Both the position numbers and the translations under genes were made by a program. From the NCBI RefSeq assembly GCF_000002985.6, contig NC_003281.10:3410001-3474000 (forward strand): 64,000 nt of DNA, in the 5' to 3' direction. Below, one piece after another: positions 54,701 through 64,000 of the stretch. Numbering within the stretch: the first letter of the stretch is position 1; every line of letters begins with the position of its first letter. This DNA is from Caenorhabditis elegans (lineage: Eukaryota; Nematoda; Chromadorea; Rhabditida; Rhabditidae). The notes under the pieces are model-generated. The model saw only the letters and a list, made by a program, of their open reading frames with translations, had not been told where the DNA came from and searched no databases.

Positions 54701-56978
54701 AAAACCTTCAATCTGCAGAATGGAAAATTTCCAAAAAATATTATTAAAAATGCTCCGTGAGCTCCCAAAGTTCTTCTCGAAAATCGCTTCAAATTATTTT
54801 TTTAAACGAGAGGTGATTTTGTAGAATAAAAATGACGAAAATAACTTTTTACTGTCAATTTTTGCGGAAAAAATCCGAGTTTTTACGGGATAATTGGCTC
54901 TTAAAGTGCTCAAGCACTAGATTACGTGTCGAAAAATACAATTTTTAGCCGATAATTGTATCGAAAAGGTATTTTTTCACCATTTTCATCAAATTTTCAG
55001 TTTAAAAAACTAAAAATTAATTTTTTTTCAGGTATTCGACGTTCTTCCAATTGGAGCTTTAATTGATGAATCAGTACTGTGTGTACATGGAGGACTTTCA
55101 CCTGATATTCGAACAATTGATAGTCTTATGTTACTTGATAGAGCTCAAGAAGTTCCTAATAAGGTTGGAAATTTTAATTTATCGTGAAAAATTAATCGAA
55201 AAATAAATAATTTACCGGAATTAATCGAAAACTAAATGTTTTTATTTGGAAAACATTGAAAATTTAGAGATAAAAAATATAAATTTATTCAAAAGTTTCA
55301 TTTTTCTTGGAAGAAAATCCGAAAATTGAGAAAAAATATACGAGAAACTATAAATTTATCAAAAATATGCAGATTAAAATGAGAAAATCGAGAATTCGGG
55401 AATTTTTGGAGAATTTTACTCTAAAATACGAAAAAAAAAATTGTTTTTTTAATACGAAAGTCTTGTTTTAAAAAATTGAATAAAAAACCGAGAAAATTTG
55501 AAAAACCGAAATTATCAAATAATGATTTTGATGAGAAAAATCTTAAAATATATTCAAAAAGATGAACAATTTCGATTTTGAAAAATCCAAAAAAAGATTA
55601 TTAAAATTCTTTGGATTTTCTCATAAAAAATTAAAAAATTAACTTTTCGATTGCAAAAAAAATTTTTTTTTTCCGAAAAATGAAAAATTCTCGTTTTTTT
55701 TTCTTCAAAAAATTGCGAAAAAAATACGAAAAATTAGAAAATTTACTCAAAATATATGAAAATGACTGGAAATTTTCAAAAATTATTTTTTTTTACTAAA
55801 AAAAAATGGAGAAACTCAAATTTTCAATTAAATAAATTATTTCCAAATTTGCAGGGTCCTCTATGTGACATAATGTGGTCGGATCCGGATGATGACGTCG
55901 AAGATTGGGTGATTAGTCAAAGAGGAGCTGGATTTGTAAGAAAACTGACTGATCTGCCGAATTTGGGCAAAAAAAACAAAAAAATTTGGATTTTTTCTTT
56001 TTCCAACTGAAACTTGATAGTTTTTTTTGTTTTTTGGTCCGAAAAAACCTTTATTTTTTTTGCCAAAAATACGACAGCCCTGTCAATTTTGGAATTTCCA
56101 CTTTAAAATTAATTTTTTTTGCAGGTGTTCGGAGCAAAAGTGACAGAAGAATTCCTAATGAATAATGATCTTTCACTACTTTGCCGGTCCCATCAACTCG
56201 TTGACGAAGGATTTAAGTATATGTTTAATGAGAAACTCGCTACCGTTTGGTCGGGTAAGAATTTCTTTTATTTTGCTGAAAAATTAGAAAAAAAATTCCA
56301 AAAAAAAGATTATGGGTCGATTTTTGAAAAAAAAAACGGAAATTTTCCGATAATTTCCCGTTTTCGAACTTTTTTTGAAAAATTCTAATTTATCAAAATT
56401 CATTCAAAAAACTCAAAAAAAAAATCGAAAAACAAAATTTTCTCGGTTTTAAGAATTTCTCCTTTTTTCCGAAAAAAAGTTTTAATGTTTTTTCATTAAA
56501 AACTGAAAAAAAACTGAAAAACTTAAAAACTTGGAAACTGAAATTTTTTTAATCGCACAAGCTGGAAATTTTCTTGAAAACTGAAAAATACCTCAAATAA
56601 ACTGAAAAAAGAGAAGAAAAAACTATTTTTCAACTGAAAAAAACTGAAATTGCTAAAAAAATTATTAAAAAACTAAAAGAAACTGATTTTAAAAAAACTG
56701 TAAAAAAAAGGATTAAAGGAAACGATAAAAATTTAAAAACAGAAAAAAGAAAATAAAACACTTTTAACTGAAAAAACTGAAATTGCTTTAAAAGTTATTA
56801 CAAAAAGAAATTTCAAATAAATGGATAAATTGCAGCTCCAAACTACTGCTATCGATGCGGAAACGCGGCGGCCGTATTCGAAATCGACGGAAACAATCGC
56901 TCGACGAAATATTTCAACGCAGTTCCCGATGGAAGCCGTGAGAAGCCGGATCGTGTCGTTGCTCCGTATTTCCTCTAA
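51704..56978 (+). CDS. pph-6: Serine/threonine protein phosphatase 6 catalytic subunit
   Basis: Nine exons (51704-51780, 52302-52391, 52448-52560, 54027-54129, 54187-54313, 55032-55163, 55855-55935, 56125-56254, 56836-56978) give 331 residues. All PPP-family metal and catalytic motifs are present: [31 protein letters not shown], and the C-terminal PYFL. C-terminal YFL is the carboxymethylated end typical of PP2A/PP4/PP6. Overall sequence fits PP6, which in C. elegans works with SAPS-1 in spindle positioning. Exon 1 adds ~26 residues before the usual start of PP6, and 'ttttcag|a' precedes its ATG, so this start is well supported. It lies 280 bp after the GrpE stop. Introns 1 and 3 are packed with repeats. 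Confidence 0.97.
51838..52157. mobile_element. Inverted pair of 'gtgtcgatttacgc' ends in pph-6 intron 1
   Basis: The left end, about 51839-51880 (gtgtcgatttacgcagctcg, tcctcgaggagaag), is matched by the right end, about 52112-52157 (ctcctcggggagtacacgag, ctgcgtaaat). It is a hairpin-capable element that makes up most of the intron. Confidence 0.8.
52769..53950. repeat. Array of 'gtgtcgatttacgc' family ends in pph-6 intron 3
   Basis: One head (52771-52808) is followed by four tail copies: about 53031-53070, 53365-53402, 53646-53686 and a truncated one at 53930-53948. The last three are spaced ~280 bp apart with similar sequence between them, so part of the element was duplicated in tandem. 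Confidence 0.85.
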
Positions 56979-57951
56979 ATATTACCTCACACCTGCCTGC
57001 CTATTTCTATTTCCGCCACAGCTACATAATTTAATTATTCTTTAAAATTTATGGTGGAATAGTGTAAATCGCTTTTTAAAAAACCCAAAAAAAAACCTGC
57101 CAAAATAATTGAAATTCCAAAAAAATCCCACAAAAAACAATAAAATTCAAGCTAATTTCCCGTAAAATTTGACATTTTCCCCTGATTGGTCAAAAAAGGG
57201 CGGAGCAAATCGCTGATTGGTCCTGCAATCAGAGGCTTGTTAATTCTTTTTTTCGACCAATTAGCGATTAGCTTCGCCCATTTTTCGACCAATGACCGGG
57301 GAAATTTGTCAAAAGTTGAGCAAAAAACATGAATTTTTCATTATTTCTGAATTTTTTCCGGGTTTTTATCGTTTTTTTGTCAATTTTCATCATTTTTTGC
57401 TATTTCAAAGCAAATTCACGCTATTCCATCTTGAATTTTAATGTTTTTTGTCTGGAGTGGACCCCCTATAAAAGCCTCGGTTCCTCGTGTACTTGATCTT
57501 CATTTTCCCCCATTTTGTGTGTATTCTCTCTCTGATTTTTCACTTTATTCTCATGTTTTTCCTTCTTTCAGCTCCTGTTCACTTTTTTCCGTCGTGTTCC
57601 CCCTTTCTCTTTCTCTCATTCCTTAATTTAATTTTAATGTGTGAACAATTATCTCTCTCGAATAATCTCGAATCTTCATTCATATTCCCAGAGAGACGGA
57701 AATGTACAAGAAATTGGTAGGGACTAGTAGTAGGCGATTTTCACAGAAAATTTGACAAAAAAAAAGAGAGACGAAAATTGTGATACCCAAAGCACAGGGG
57801 AGAGAAAATTAAAAGCATATGAATGAATAGAAGAGGAGGACCCAGAGGATTCCAGTTGCAAAAATAAAACTGGATTTTTTCAATTTATACACAGGAATGG
57901 TTGGTGGCAGAGGAGAGTGTTACAGAAGACGGACGGTAGAGGATTTCAGAT
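56979..57951. other. Convergent 3' flank between pph-6 and SMIM14
   Basis: No gene seen. There is a diverged hairpin of the 'ccaatcagcga' family at about 57184-57298 and a pyrimidine-rich stretch at 57520-57620. The SMIM14 stop is at 57952. Confidence 0.5.
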
Positions 57952-59743
57952 TTACATTGCAGATGGCGGTGGAGGTGGTGGCGTGTTGTCCTGGAAATTG
58001 GAATTTTAAAATTTTATAGGACGCGTACTCCCCGAGGAGAAGTTTAGAACATTTTAAAATTTGAAATAGTTTAATTTTATATTTAAAAATCTGAAAATCG
58101 ATAAATTTTGTTTTTTTTTTTTCGATTTTTTCAACAAAAAAAAACTATCGTATGAACCAAAATTGAAAGTTTTCTAGTTTTTTTTTGTTGATATTGCGTA
58201 AACACAAAGTTCTGACGCTCAAAATATCTCGTAGCGAAAACTACAGTAATCCTTTTAACGACTACTGTAGTTTTCGCTATGAGATATTTTGCGCGTGAAA
58301 TATGGTGTGCAATACGTATTCTCTGAATTTTGCGTTCACGTAATACTAAAAAAATAAACAAAAATTCCAGGGAATATTTTTAAATTGTTTTTTTTTCAAT
58401 TTAGCAATAAAGTCCAAAATAAGGAACTGGGTATTCCATATCCCCTAAAAAATTTTTAATTTTTTTTTTCAAAAATTCAAGTTAGACTGTAGGACAAACA
58501 CCTATAAAACCCGGTGATGATTTCTTTTTTCGCGTCTCTGATAACTGATTGACCGGTCAATGTATTGCCGGGCGGGCACAAAAAAAAAAGATTAGAGACG
58601 CAGAAACGCGCTCCACTGCCAATTGAAAACGCTCCGCCCCCAAACAGTTGGGTCTCGTTAGGAATTTGGCGGAAAAACTGGGAATTTCGCTGATTTTTAT
58701 GCCGAAATTATTGTTTTTTTTTCGATTTGGGATAGAGAATACATTAAAAACAACGAAAACTGCTTGAAAATTTGAAAATCCGGTTTTCCCGCCAAATTCC
58801 TAACGAGACCCAACTGTTGGGGAGCGGAGCTTTTACGTTTAGCCGTGGAGCGTGTTTTCACATCGATTTCACAGGTGATTTTTTCTGCGTCTCTCTAATA
58901 CAATAAAATTAAGATACTTGTGCAAAAAGTACCGTAGTACTTTAAAGGCGCACACCCGAAATTTTAATTTTTCGTGGCGAGACCCAAAATTGGCCGTGGA
59001 GCGGGTTTTCTGCGCTCTTGTGATAAATCCGAACTTGACAATACTAACATCAGAACTTCCAGTTGGTTTTTCAATTGCTGCATCATCGGCGGTTCTTCTA
59101 TCAGATCTCATTGAATTGGGTCTCATCACGTAAAGTGCCATTGCCATAAATGTCCATAAAAGTGTCCACATCATCATTGTATTGCCACCTTCACGACTCA
59201 AACCATCATTGTCGCAACCCGTATCTGTGCAGTCCGCTTGCGAGTTTCGGAGCTGCAAAATTTTGATTTTTTTCAAAAACATTTTTTTTTTTTGGAGTTT
59301 TATGACGATTTGCAATGGGTATTCAGATACGATATGTTGTGATTTTGTGCGTCGGGGTCTCGACACGACAATTTTTTATTTTTTTGTTAACTGCGAAAAA
59401 GGCGTGCGCCTTTAAAGGGTACTGTAGTTTCAAAGTTTAGTTGCTGCGGAATTTTCATAGATTTTTAGTAGTTTTTCGACAAAAATATAATAATTTTTTG
59501 AACCAGAAGAAAGCGATAAAAACAGAAAAACGTTTGAAACTACAGTACTCTTTAAATGCGCACACCTTTTAGCATTTCATATCAAATTTATCGAGTCGAG
59601 AGCCGAAAATTTGTTTTTTTTAAATTGTATTGGCAAATTTCGCGCTAAACCCCGAATATTTCCATAATTATTTCCCTTACCATAGCCAAAAGTCTTTGCA
59701 TAGCAGATTCATGATCGAAGAAACATTCACACGGATCACTCAT
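57952..59743 (-). CDS. Small integral membrane protein 14 (SMIM14) homologue
   Basis: Three exons (59681-59743, 59049-59252, 57952-57990) join in phase 0 for 101 residues, matching the family length. It starts MSDPCECFFDHESAMQRLLAM, then LRNSQADCTDTGC; the CEC near the start and CTDTxC are SMIM14 hallmarks. One transmembrane helix follows (TMMMWTLLWTFMAMALYVM), then a short hydrophilic segment and a Pro-rich end (NTPPPPPPSAM). Vertebrate SMIM14 is an ER-associated membrane protein of poorly known role. 'atttcag|aga' precedes the ATG, consistent with trans-splicing. Exons 1 and 2 are each bracketed by inverted copies of one repeat family. Confidence 0.93.
58198..58345. repeat. Palindromic element, relative of 18611-19034
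   Basis: 'aaaatatctcgtagcgaaaa' followed by its inverse 'ttttcgctatgagatatttt' around an 'aatccttttaacga' loop. It is in intron 2 of the SMIM14 gene. Confidence 0.85.
58594..58894. mobile_element. Inverted-repeat element, ~100-bp arms, in SMIM14 intron 2
   Basis: The ends agagacgcagaaa and ttctgcgtctct, with internal 'acagttgggtctcgttagga' and its inverse. The loop is AT-rich. Non-coding. Confidence 0.85.
58927..59440. repeat. Inverted repeat arms bracketing SMIM14 exon 2
   Basis: The left arm, about 58927-58990 (agtactttaaaggcgcacac... gtggcgagaccc), and right arm, about 59350-59440 (ggggtctcgacac... gtgcgcctttaaagggtact), are reverse complements. Exon 2 (59049-59252) lies between them. 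Confidence 0.8.
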
Positions 59744-60245
59744 TCTCTGAAATTGCGAGTTTCCGTCGTTGAACTTCACAGAATCGAGAAATGAAACGAA
59801 CAGAGAACGTGGACGGGAAAATATAATAAAAAATAAAAAAAAGTGGGCAATGCAACGTTGCCTTACAAAAATATTGCTCAATGGGGAGAGATTGCGAGAG
59901 AAAACAGACAAAAAATCAGCTGGGAGACGACGGGTTGTGATGGGAAACCATGCACATTTTTCATGAATTTAATGACTTGAAGAAGTGAAAAAATAATGCT
60001 TTCAGAGCAAAAAATGGTGAAATTAGAATTTCGGCCAGTTTTTTGTTGTTTCCGGATTTTAGCCTAAATTGTGTTTTTTCTCTAAAAAATTACCAAAAAA
60101 TGTTGCTGAAGAGTTGAAAAATTTTTGAGCATTATTACCCAATTTTGCGATTACGGTACCGGTACCAGGGTCTCGACACGACACATTTCTCTCAAATACA
60201 TGTGACTTTAAATGTGTGCCTTTAAAGAGTACTGTAATTTTGAAC
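59530..60245. repeat. Inverted repeat arms bracketing SMIM14 exon 1
   Basis: The same family: left arm at about 59533-59610 (tactctttaaatgcgcacac... tcgagtcgagagcc) and right arm at about 60170-60240 (gggtctcgacacgac... gtgcctttaaagagtactg). A further left-type arm lies at about 60370-60430. Exon 1 is 59681-59743. Confidence 0.75.
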
Positions 60246-62008
60246 TTTTGTTGTAGTTACGGAATTTTCATAGATTTTTTTGTAGTTTTTGTCACGAATT
60301 GTTAAAAATTTATTCGATTTCATTAAATAAATATATTTTTATTTAAAAAAAAAATTAAAATTGTTGAAAATTCTCTTTAAAGGCGTACACCTTTTTTGCA
60401 ATTAATAAGAAAATTGTCGTGTCGAGCCCCGGGGCGCAAAAATCGCAAAATTTCACGTCTGGGTATTATAAAAATATAAAACCATTTTTTAGGCCGATAA
60501 ATAATAATTAATCACCAAGTGTATCCTCCACACAGACTACAAAATAAGAAAAAGAGAACCTTTTGATCGGAAGCGGACACACATTCCGTATCTGTCGGGA
60601 GGGATAAACCGGTCTTTGATCTACTTTTTCTCGGGGATGTAATTCATTATAATTGACGACAACTGACAAGACTAATTAATTTACGAGCGTGTCGAAAATC
60701 GATAATTTTGATTATTTTTGGACATTAAAGCCTTTTTTCAGTCTAAAAATCGGTTTTTTGGCCAATTTTTAGAAAAAAAAAATTTCATTTTAAAAACTGA
60801 CGTTGGCTGTTGGTTGGCAGGGAGGAAGAGACATCTTTTTTTGTTTATTTGGAATACTGTGAGAGAGAAAAGAGGGCTTAGAGATATTGATGACGTTTCA
60901 TAAACGGATTTATGGGCACTGAACGGAAGGAAATTAATTTTTTTTTTTGCTTTTTTAAACTAAAAAGTGAAAAAAGAGAGAAAATGAAGCAAAAAAAAAA
61001 GACGACGAGACAATCGAAATGTTTACCTTTTTCTCTCTTTCTACTGAATTTTTTCTTATCGCTTTTTGCCATCTTAAGACAAAATGATTAAAAATAATTA
61101 AAAATCAATAAATGCTGCCTTCAGTAACCTTAAAGGCGCGCCTCAAGAACTTAAAATTAGTAGTAGTTCGTTGCGAGACCCATCACTTAGATTTTACTTG
61201 TGCCCCTTTAGAGGTGTACCAAAAGACGAACATTTTGAAGAAAAAATTTGTTTTTTTAGATTAAAAATAAGAAAAAAGGAAAAAAAAATTTGTGTAAATC
61301 TAATATCTAAAATTTTTTGATGCCGAAGATTAAAATTTAGAAATTTAAAATCTTTAAAAAATAGGAAAATCTAGAAAAAACACACAAAACCCAAACCTTT
61401 CAAAAAATAGAATTGATCGCAATATGGGCCCGAAAAAAATCAATCAATAAAAATGTAACCTTCTCCTCAAGGAGGATCCTCCTTCCGCCCATCGCTCAAT
61501 GAACTTTTCACTGCTTCTCATCGTTCTCTTGGCAAACTGAAATGTCTCCAGCACCCTGCGTCTCTCCAACAGTGTAATACTCTCTCGCTGTACACACTTT
61601 CCTTTTCCCCCCATCTCACCCCACACACGTCCATTCCGCCTACGATTCGCTGTCATTTCTTCTTTTTCTTTCGTCTTTCGTCCCCTCTCTCAACAAATAT
61701 ATGTCTCTGTGTCTTTACAGGTTCATGTACTATCTCGTTGGAATCCCCTTGAATGGTATTCCAGCTGTGTTTCCTTTTTTTCCCATTTTTTTGCTAGTTC
61801 TTCCGCAATTATATTTAATAGAGGATTAGAAAGTGAGAAAGTGAAAAAGATCTTTGGAATTGCTATTTCTTCAAATTTTTGTGTCGATGCACCATGTCAA
61901 AGTATGAAAATAGTCATATTTAACACTGATTTTATCGTTTATCAACTCGCGAAGCACCATTTCCTATCCACAAAAAAAGGATGTAAAAAATTAAAATTTC
62001 AGGTAAAA
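60246..62008. other. Divergent intergenic region between SMIM14 and rsu-1
   Basis: No gene seen. It contains further 'ctttaaaggcg' repeat fragments (60370-60430, 61125-61220). A pyrimidine-rich stretch at 61660-61720 ends in a ctttacag acceptor-like site and may belong to a 5' leader. Near 61880 is 'gtcgatgcaccatgt', a copy of a dispersed motif. The rsu-1 promoter is expected here. Confidence 0.45.
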
Positions 62009-63568
62009 ATGCCAAAGGACAAGAAGAAAGACGAAGTGACAGAGGTTGAGCATGTCGATCGGAATATTTCGTCGTTTTCTCAAATTTCACATCTCAGTAA
62101 GCATTTTTTTGAGCTCTGCGCCACATTTGACGCGCAAATCTTCAATTATTCCATGGTTTCGTATGCATTAGAAATTGATCTGGCGGAGCAGCAGCTGTTG
62201 CTCTGTGCTCAGCTCCTCCGCGGGAAAATCGTAAATAGAATTTGCGCGTCAAATACGGTGCATTGGGTCTGTAGATCAAAATAAATGTGTTGCTTCTTAG
62301 GCTGAGGCTTAGGTTCAGGCTTGGGCTTAAGCTTAGGCTCAATCTTAGGCTTAGTCCTAGGCTTAGGCTCAGGCTGAGGGTTAAACTTAGGTTTAGGCGT
62401 AGGCGCAGGCGCAGGCGCTGGCTCAGGATTTGGCTTAGGCTTAGGCTCAATCTTAGGCTTATGTTAGGCTTAGGCTTACGCTTAGGCTTAGGCTTACGCT
62501 TAGGCTCAGACTTAAGCCTAAGCGGGATAAATTTTCGAAATCTTCCAAAAATTGAATTCCAGTCGATGCGGAAATCATCACTCGTCTCACTTTGAGCCAC
62601 AACAAGCTCACTTCAGTACCACCAAATATTGCGGATTTGGTCAGTCTTCAGGTAAGCCAACCCTACATCAAGGTAATCTTCTTAATCCAATCTTTAAAAA
62701 ATTGCAGTCCCTGAATTTGTGGAATAACCAAATCGAGGATCTACCTCCATCGATTTCATCTCTTCCAAAACTTCGAATTCTTAACGTCGGAATGAACAAG
62801 CTGTCGATTCTGCCACGTGGATTCGGATCCTTCCCAGAGCTGGAAATTCTTGATTTGACCTACAACAATTTGAGTGAACGATCATTGCCTGGAAACTTTT
62901 TCTTTATGCGTAAGTGGGGGAAAAATTGGAATTTTAAATTCTTGTTAGGACTGGAATAAGTTTGATCTACAATAAATGCGGGAACGTTTCGCCCAGAAAA
63001 ATGTGATGTTGTACACTACATCAGTTAAAAAAGCTGAATCTGGGGCATCCGGTGTTCCCTTCTCCGAAAAAACCTCTCCCAATTTCCAGAAACCCTCCGC
63101 GCCTTGTACCTCGGAGACAATGATTTCGAAATGCTCCCCGGAGACGTCGAAAATCTTACAAATTTGCAAATCCTCGTGCTCCGTGAAAACGATTTGCTCA
63201 CTCTTCCAAAAGAGCTGGGAAAGCTGACACGTCTCCGTGAGCTTCATATTCAGGGAAATCGTCTGGCTATGATTCCACCAGAGCTCGGAAATTTGGAGTT
63301 GGTCGGGTCAAAGCAGGTGCTCAGATTGGAGCACAATCCATTTATTCCGAGAATTGAGGTACATATATATTTTATTTATTTTTTATTTAAAAATTTTCTG
63401 TGATTTTAGGAGCAATTCGAGGCCAACGGAGCCGCCGGAGTCTGGGCTCACATCAGAACTGACGACTATCGATATTTCTTCGGTCGTCAGGAACCATCGT
63501 CAACTCCAGTTCCACCAAAAAGAAATAAGGAGAAGAAAGTATCGAGAAAAGGAATTCAACAAGCCTAA
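62009..63568 (+). CDS. rsu-1: Ras suppressor protein 1 homologue, leucine-rich repeats
   Basis: Five exons (62009-62096, 62563-62651, 62708-62909, 63090-63358, 63410-63568) give 268 residues. 'aatttcag|gtaaaa' precedes the ATG ([20 protein letters not shown]). About seven leucine-rich repeats follow ([105 protein letters not shown]). They are followed by a capping region and a basic Lys-rich tail. RSU-1 binds the LIM protein PINCH (UNC-97) in integrin adhesion complexes at muscle dense bodies. Intron 1 contains a telomere-type repeat block and intron 3 a MITE fragment. Confidence 0.96.
62296..62522 (+). repeat. Degenerate interstitial telomere repeat (TTAGGC)n in rsu-1 intron 1
   Basis: About 38 hexamers, roughly half exact TTAGGC, the others one substitution away (ttaggt, tcaggc, ttgggc, ggcgta). 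It ends ~40 bp before exon 2. Confidence 0.93.
62955..63012. repeat. Fragment of the 'cacgtggtgtcag' MITE in rsu-1 intron 3
   Basis: 'tgatctacaataaatgcggg' matches the subterminal arm of 18210-18398 with one change. The termini are missing. Confidence 0.6.
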
Positions 63569-63699
63569 AATTGCCATTTCAACCCAAAAAATTTTTTGAC
63601 CTACTCATGGTGCTGCCTAAATAATGCTTTACTTTGTTCAATATTGAATTGAATTCAATCATTTAATTGTGCCTTTTTACACTGCAAATAAGAAATACT

Positions 63700-63705
63700 A
63701 ATAAA
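63700..63705 (+). promoter_or_regulatory. Polyadenylation signal of rsu-1
   Basis: AATAAA lies 132 bp after the stop codon. Confidence 0.65.
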
Positions 63706-63964
63706 ATTCTATCGAGACAAAAATCATCATTTTATTCAAAAATTATGCAAAAACTTGTTTGGATTTTGCGTTGGTCAGCAGAGAATTCATGGTAAGACTA
63801 GATTATGTAATAAAAAATTAATAAAATTATGCGTGATAGGAAGGGGAATTGGGGAACCAAAATATGACAGAAGCCAGGAAAACCAGTAAAGGGAATTTTT
63901 AACAAATTGAAAAATAATCGAAACATAATAATATTAGCAGAATTATTGTGTCTTTGATAGTTTT

Positions 63965-64000
63965 CGGTGCAATACTGGTGTCAGACTGCCCCATTACGGT
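63965..64000. mobile_element. Start of another 'ggtgtcag' MITE copy, cut by the window end
   Basis: 'ctggtgtcagactgccccattacggt' matches the reverse complement of the right end of copies at 18398 and 24329. The rest lies outside the window. Confidence 0.65.

Noticed and set aside
62142..62600. Open frames of Leu/Ser/Arg repeats overlapping rsu-1 intron 1
   Set aside because: Telomere-type repeat translation; the intron boundaries of rsu-1 are unambiguous here.
1..64000. CRISPR arrays, prophage or bacterial operons
   Set aside because: The sequence is eukaryotic with introns throughout; the direct repeats seen are satellites or MITEs without spacer structure.

Overview
This is nuclear DNA of a nematode, almost certainly Caenorhabditis elegans, from the arm of an autosome. 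The evidence is strongly AT-rich introns with TTTTCAG acceptors, many very short introns (45-51 bp), TTTTCAG acceptors sitting directly before start codons (spliced-leader trans-splicing), dispersed TTAGGC telomere-type repeats, and many hairpin-forming inverted-repeat elements. Four genes (GrpE, PP6 phosphatase, SMIM14, RSU-1) match in length and order what I remember of the C. elegans chromosome III clone C34C12. That recollection was not checked against any database.

Layout, left to right. 1-14743 (+): the 3' part of a long coiled-coil golgin ending in a GRIP domain; its 5' exons lie outside the window. 15741-18008 (+): a METTL18-type histidine methyltransferase, probably the next gene of the same operon, with a tRNA-Lys(CUU) antisense in intron 3. 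18009-29104: a repeat-rich accessory region holding one small predicted secreted His-rich protein (20026-21376, -) and many hairpin elements. 29105-34190 (-): a complete 15-exon TRPC-type cation channel. 34191-37139: a large repeat complex with a roughly 120-bp satellite and a 15-bp minisatellite inside what looks like an expanded Helitron-like element. 37140-42979 (-): a divergent USP-type ubiquitin hydrolase whose 4.1-kb intron contains an apparently intact Mutator-like transposon (38040-41395). 44345-46107 (+): a member of an expanded nematode family of unknown function, broken by an in-frame stop.

46600-56978 (+): an operon-like run of three genes (a nematode protein of unknown function, mitochondrial GrpE, PP6 catalytic subunit pph-6) with short gaps and trans-splice-type acceptors. 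57952-59743 (-): SMIM14. 62009-63568 (+): rsu-1, the leucine-rich-repeat Ras suppressor.

Functionally the host genes are housekeeping or signalling: Golgi tethering, ribosomal protein methylation, mitochondrial protein import and folding, Ser/Thr dephosphorylation, cell-matrix adhesion and calcium entry. All gene models come from joining exons by hand at consensus splice sites while keeping the reading frame; no transcript data were available. The least expected material is mobile or repeat DNA: a very young MULE, an intron that matches a dispersed repeat, inverted repeats bracketing single exons, and minisatellite expansion inside a transposon.
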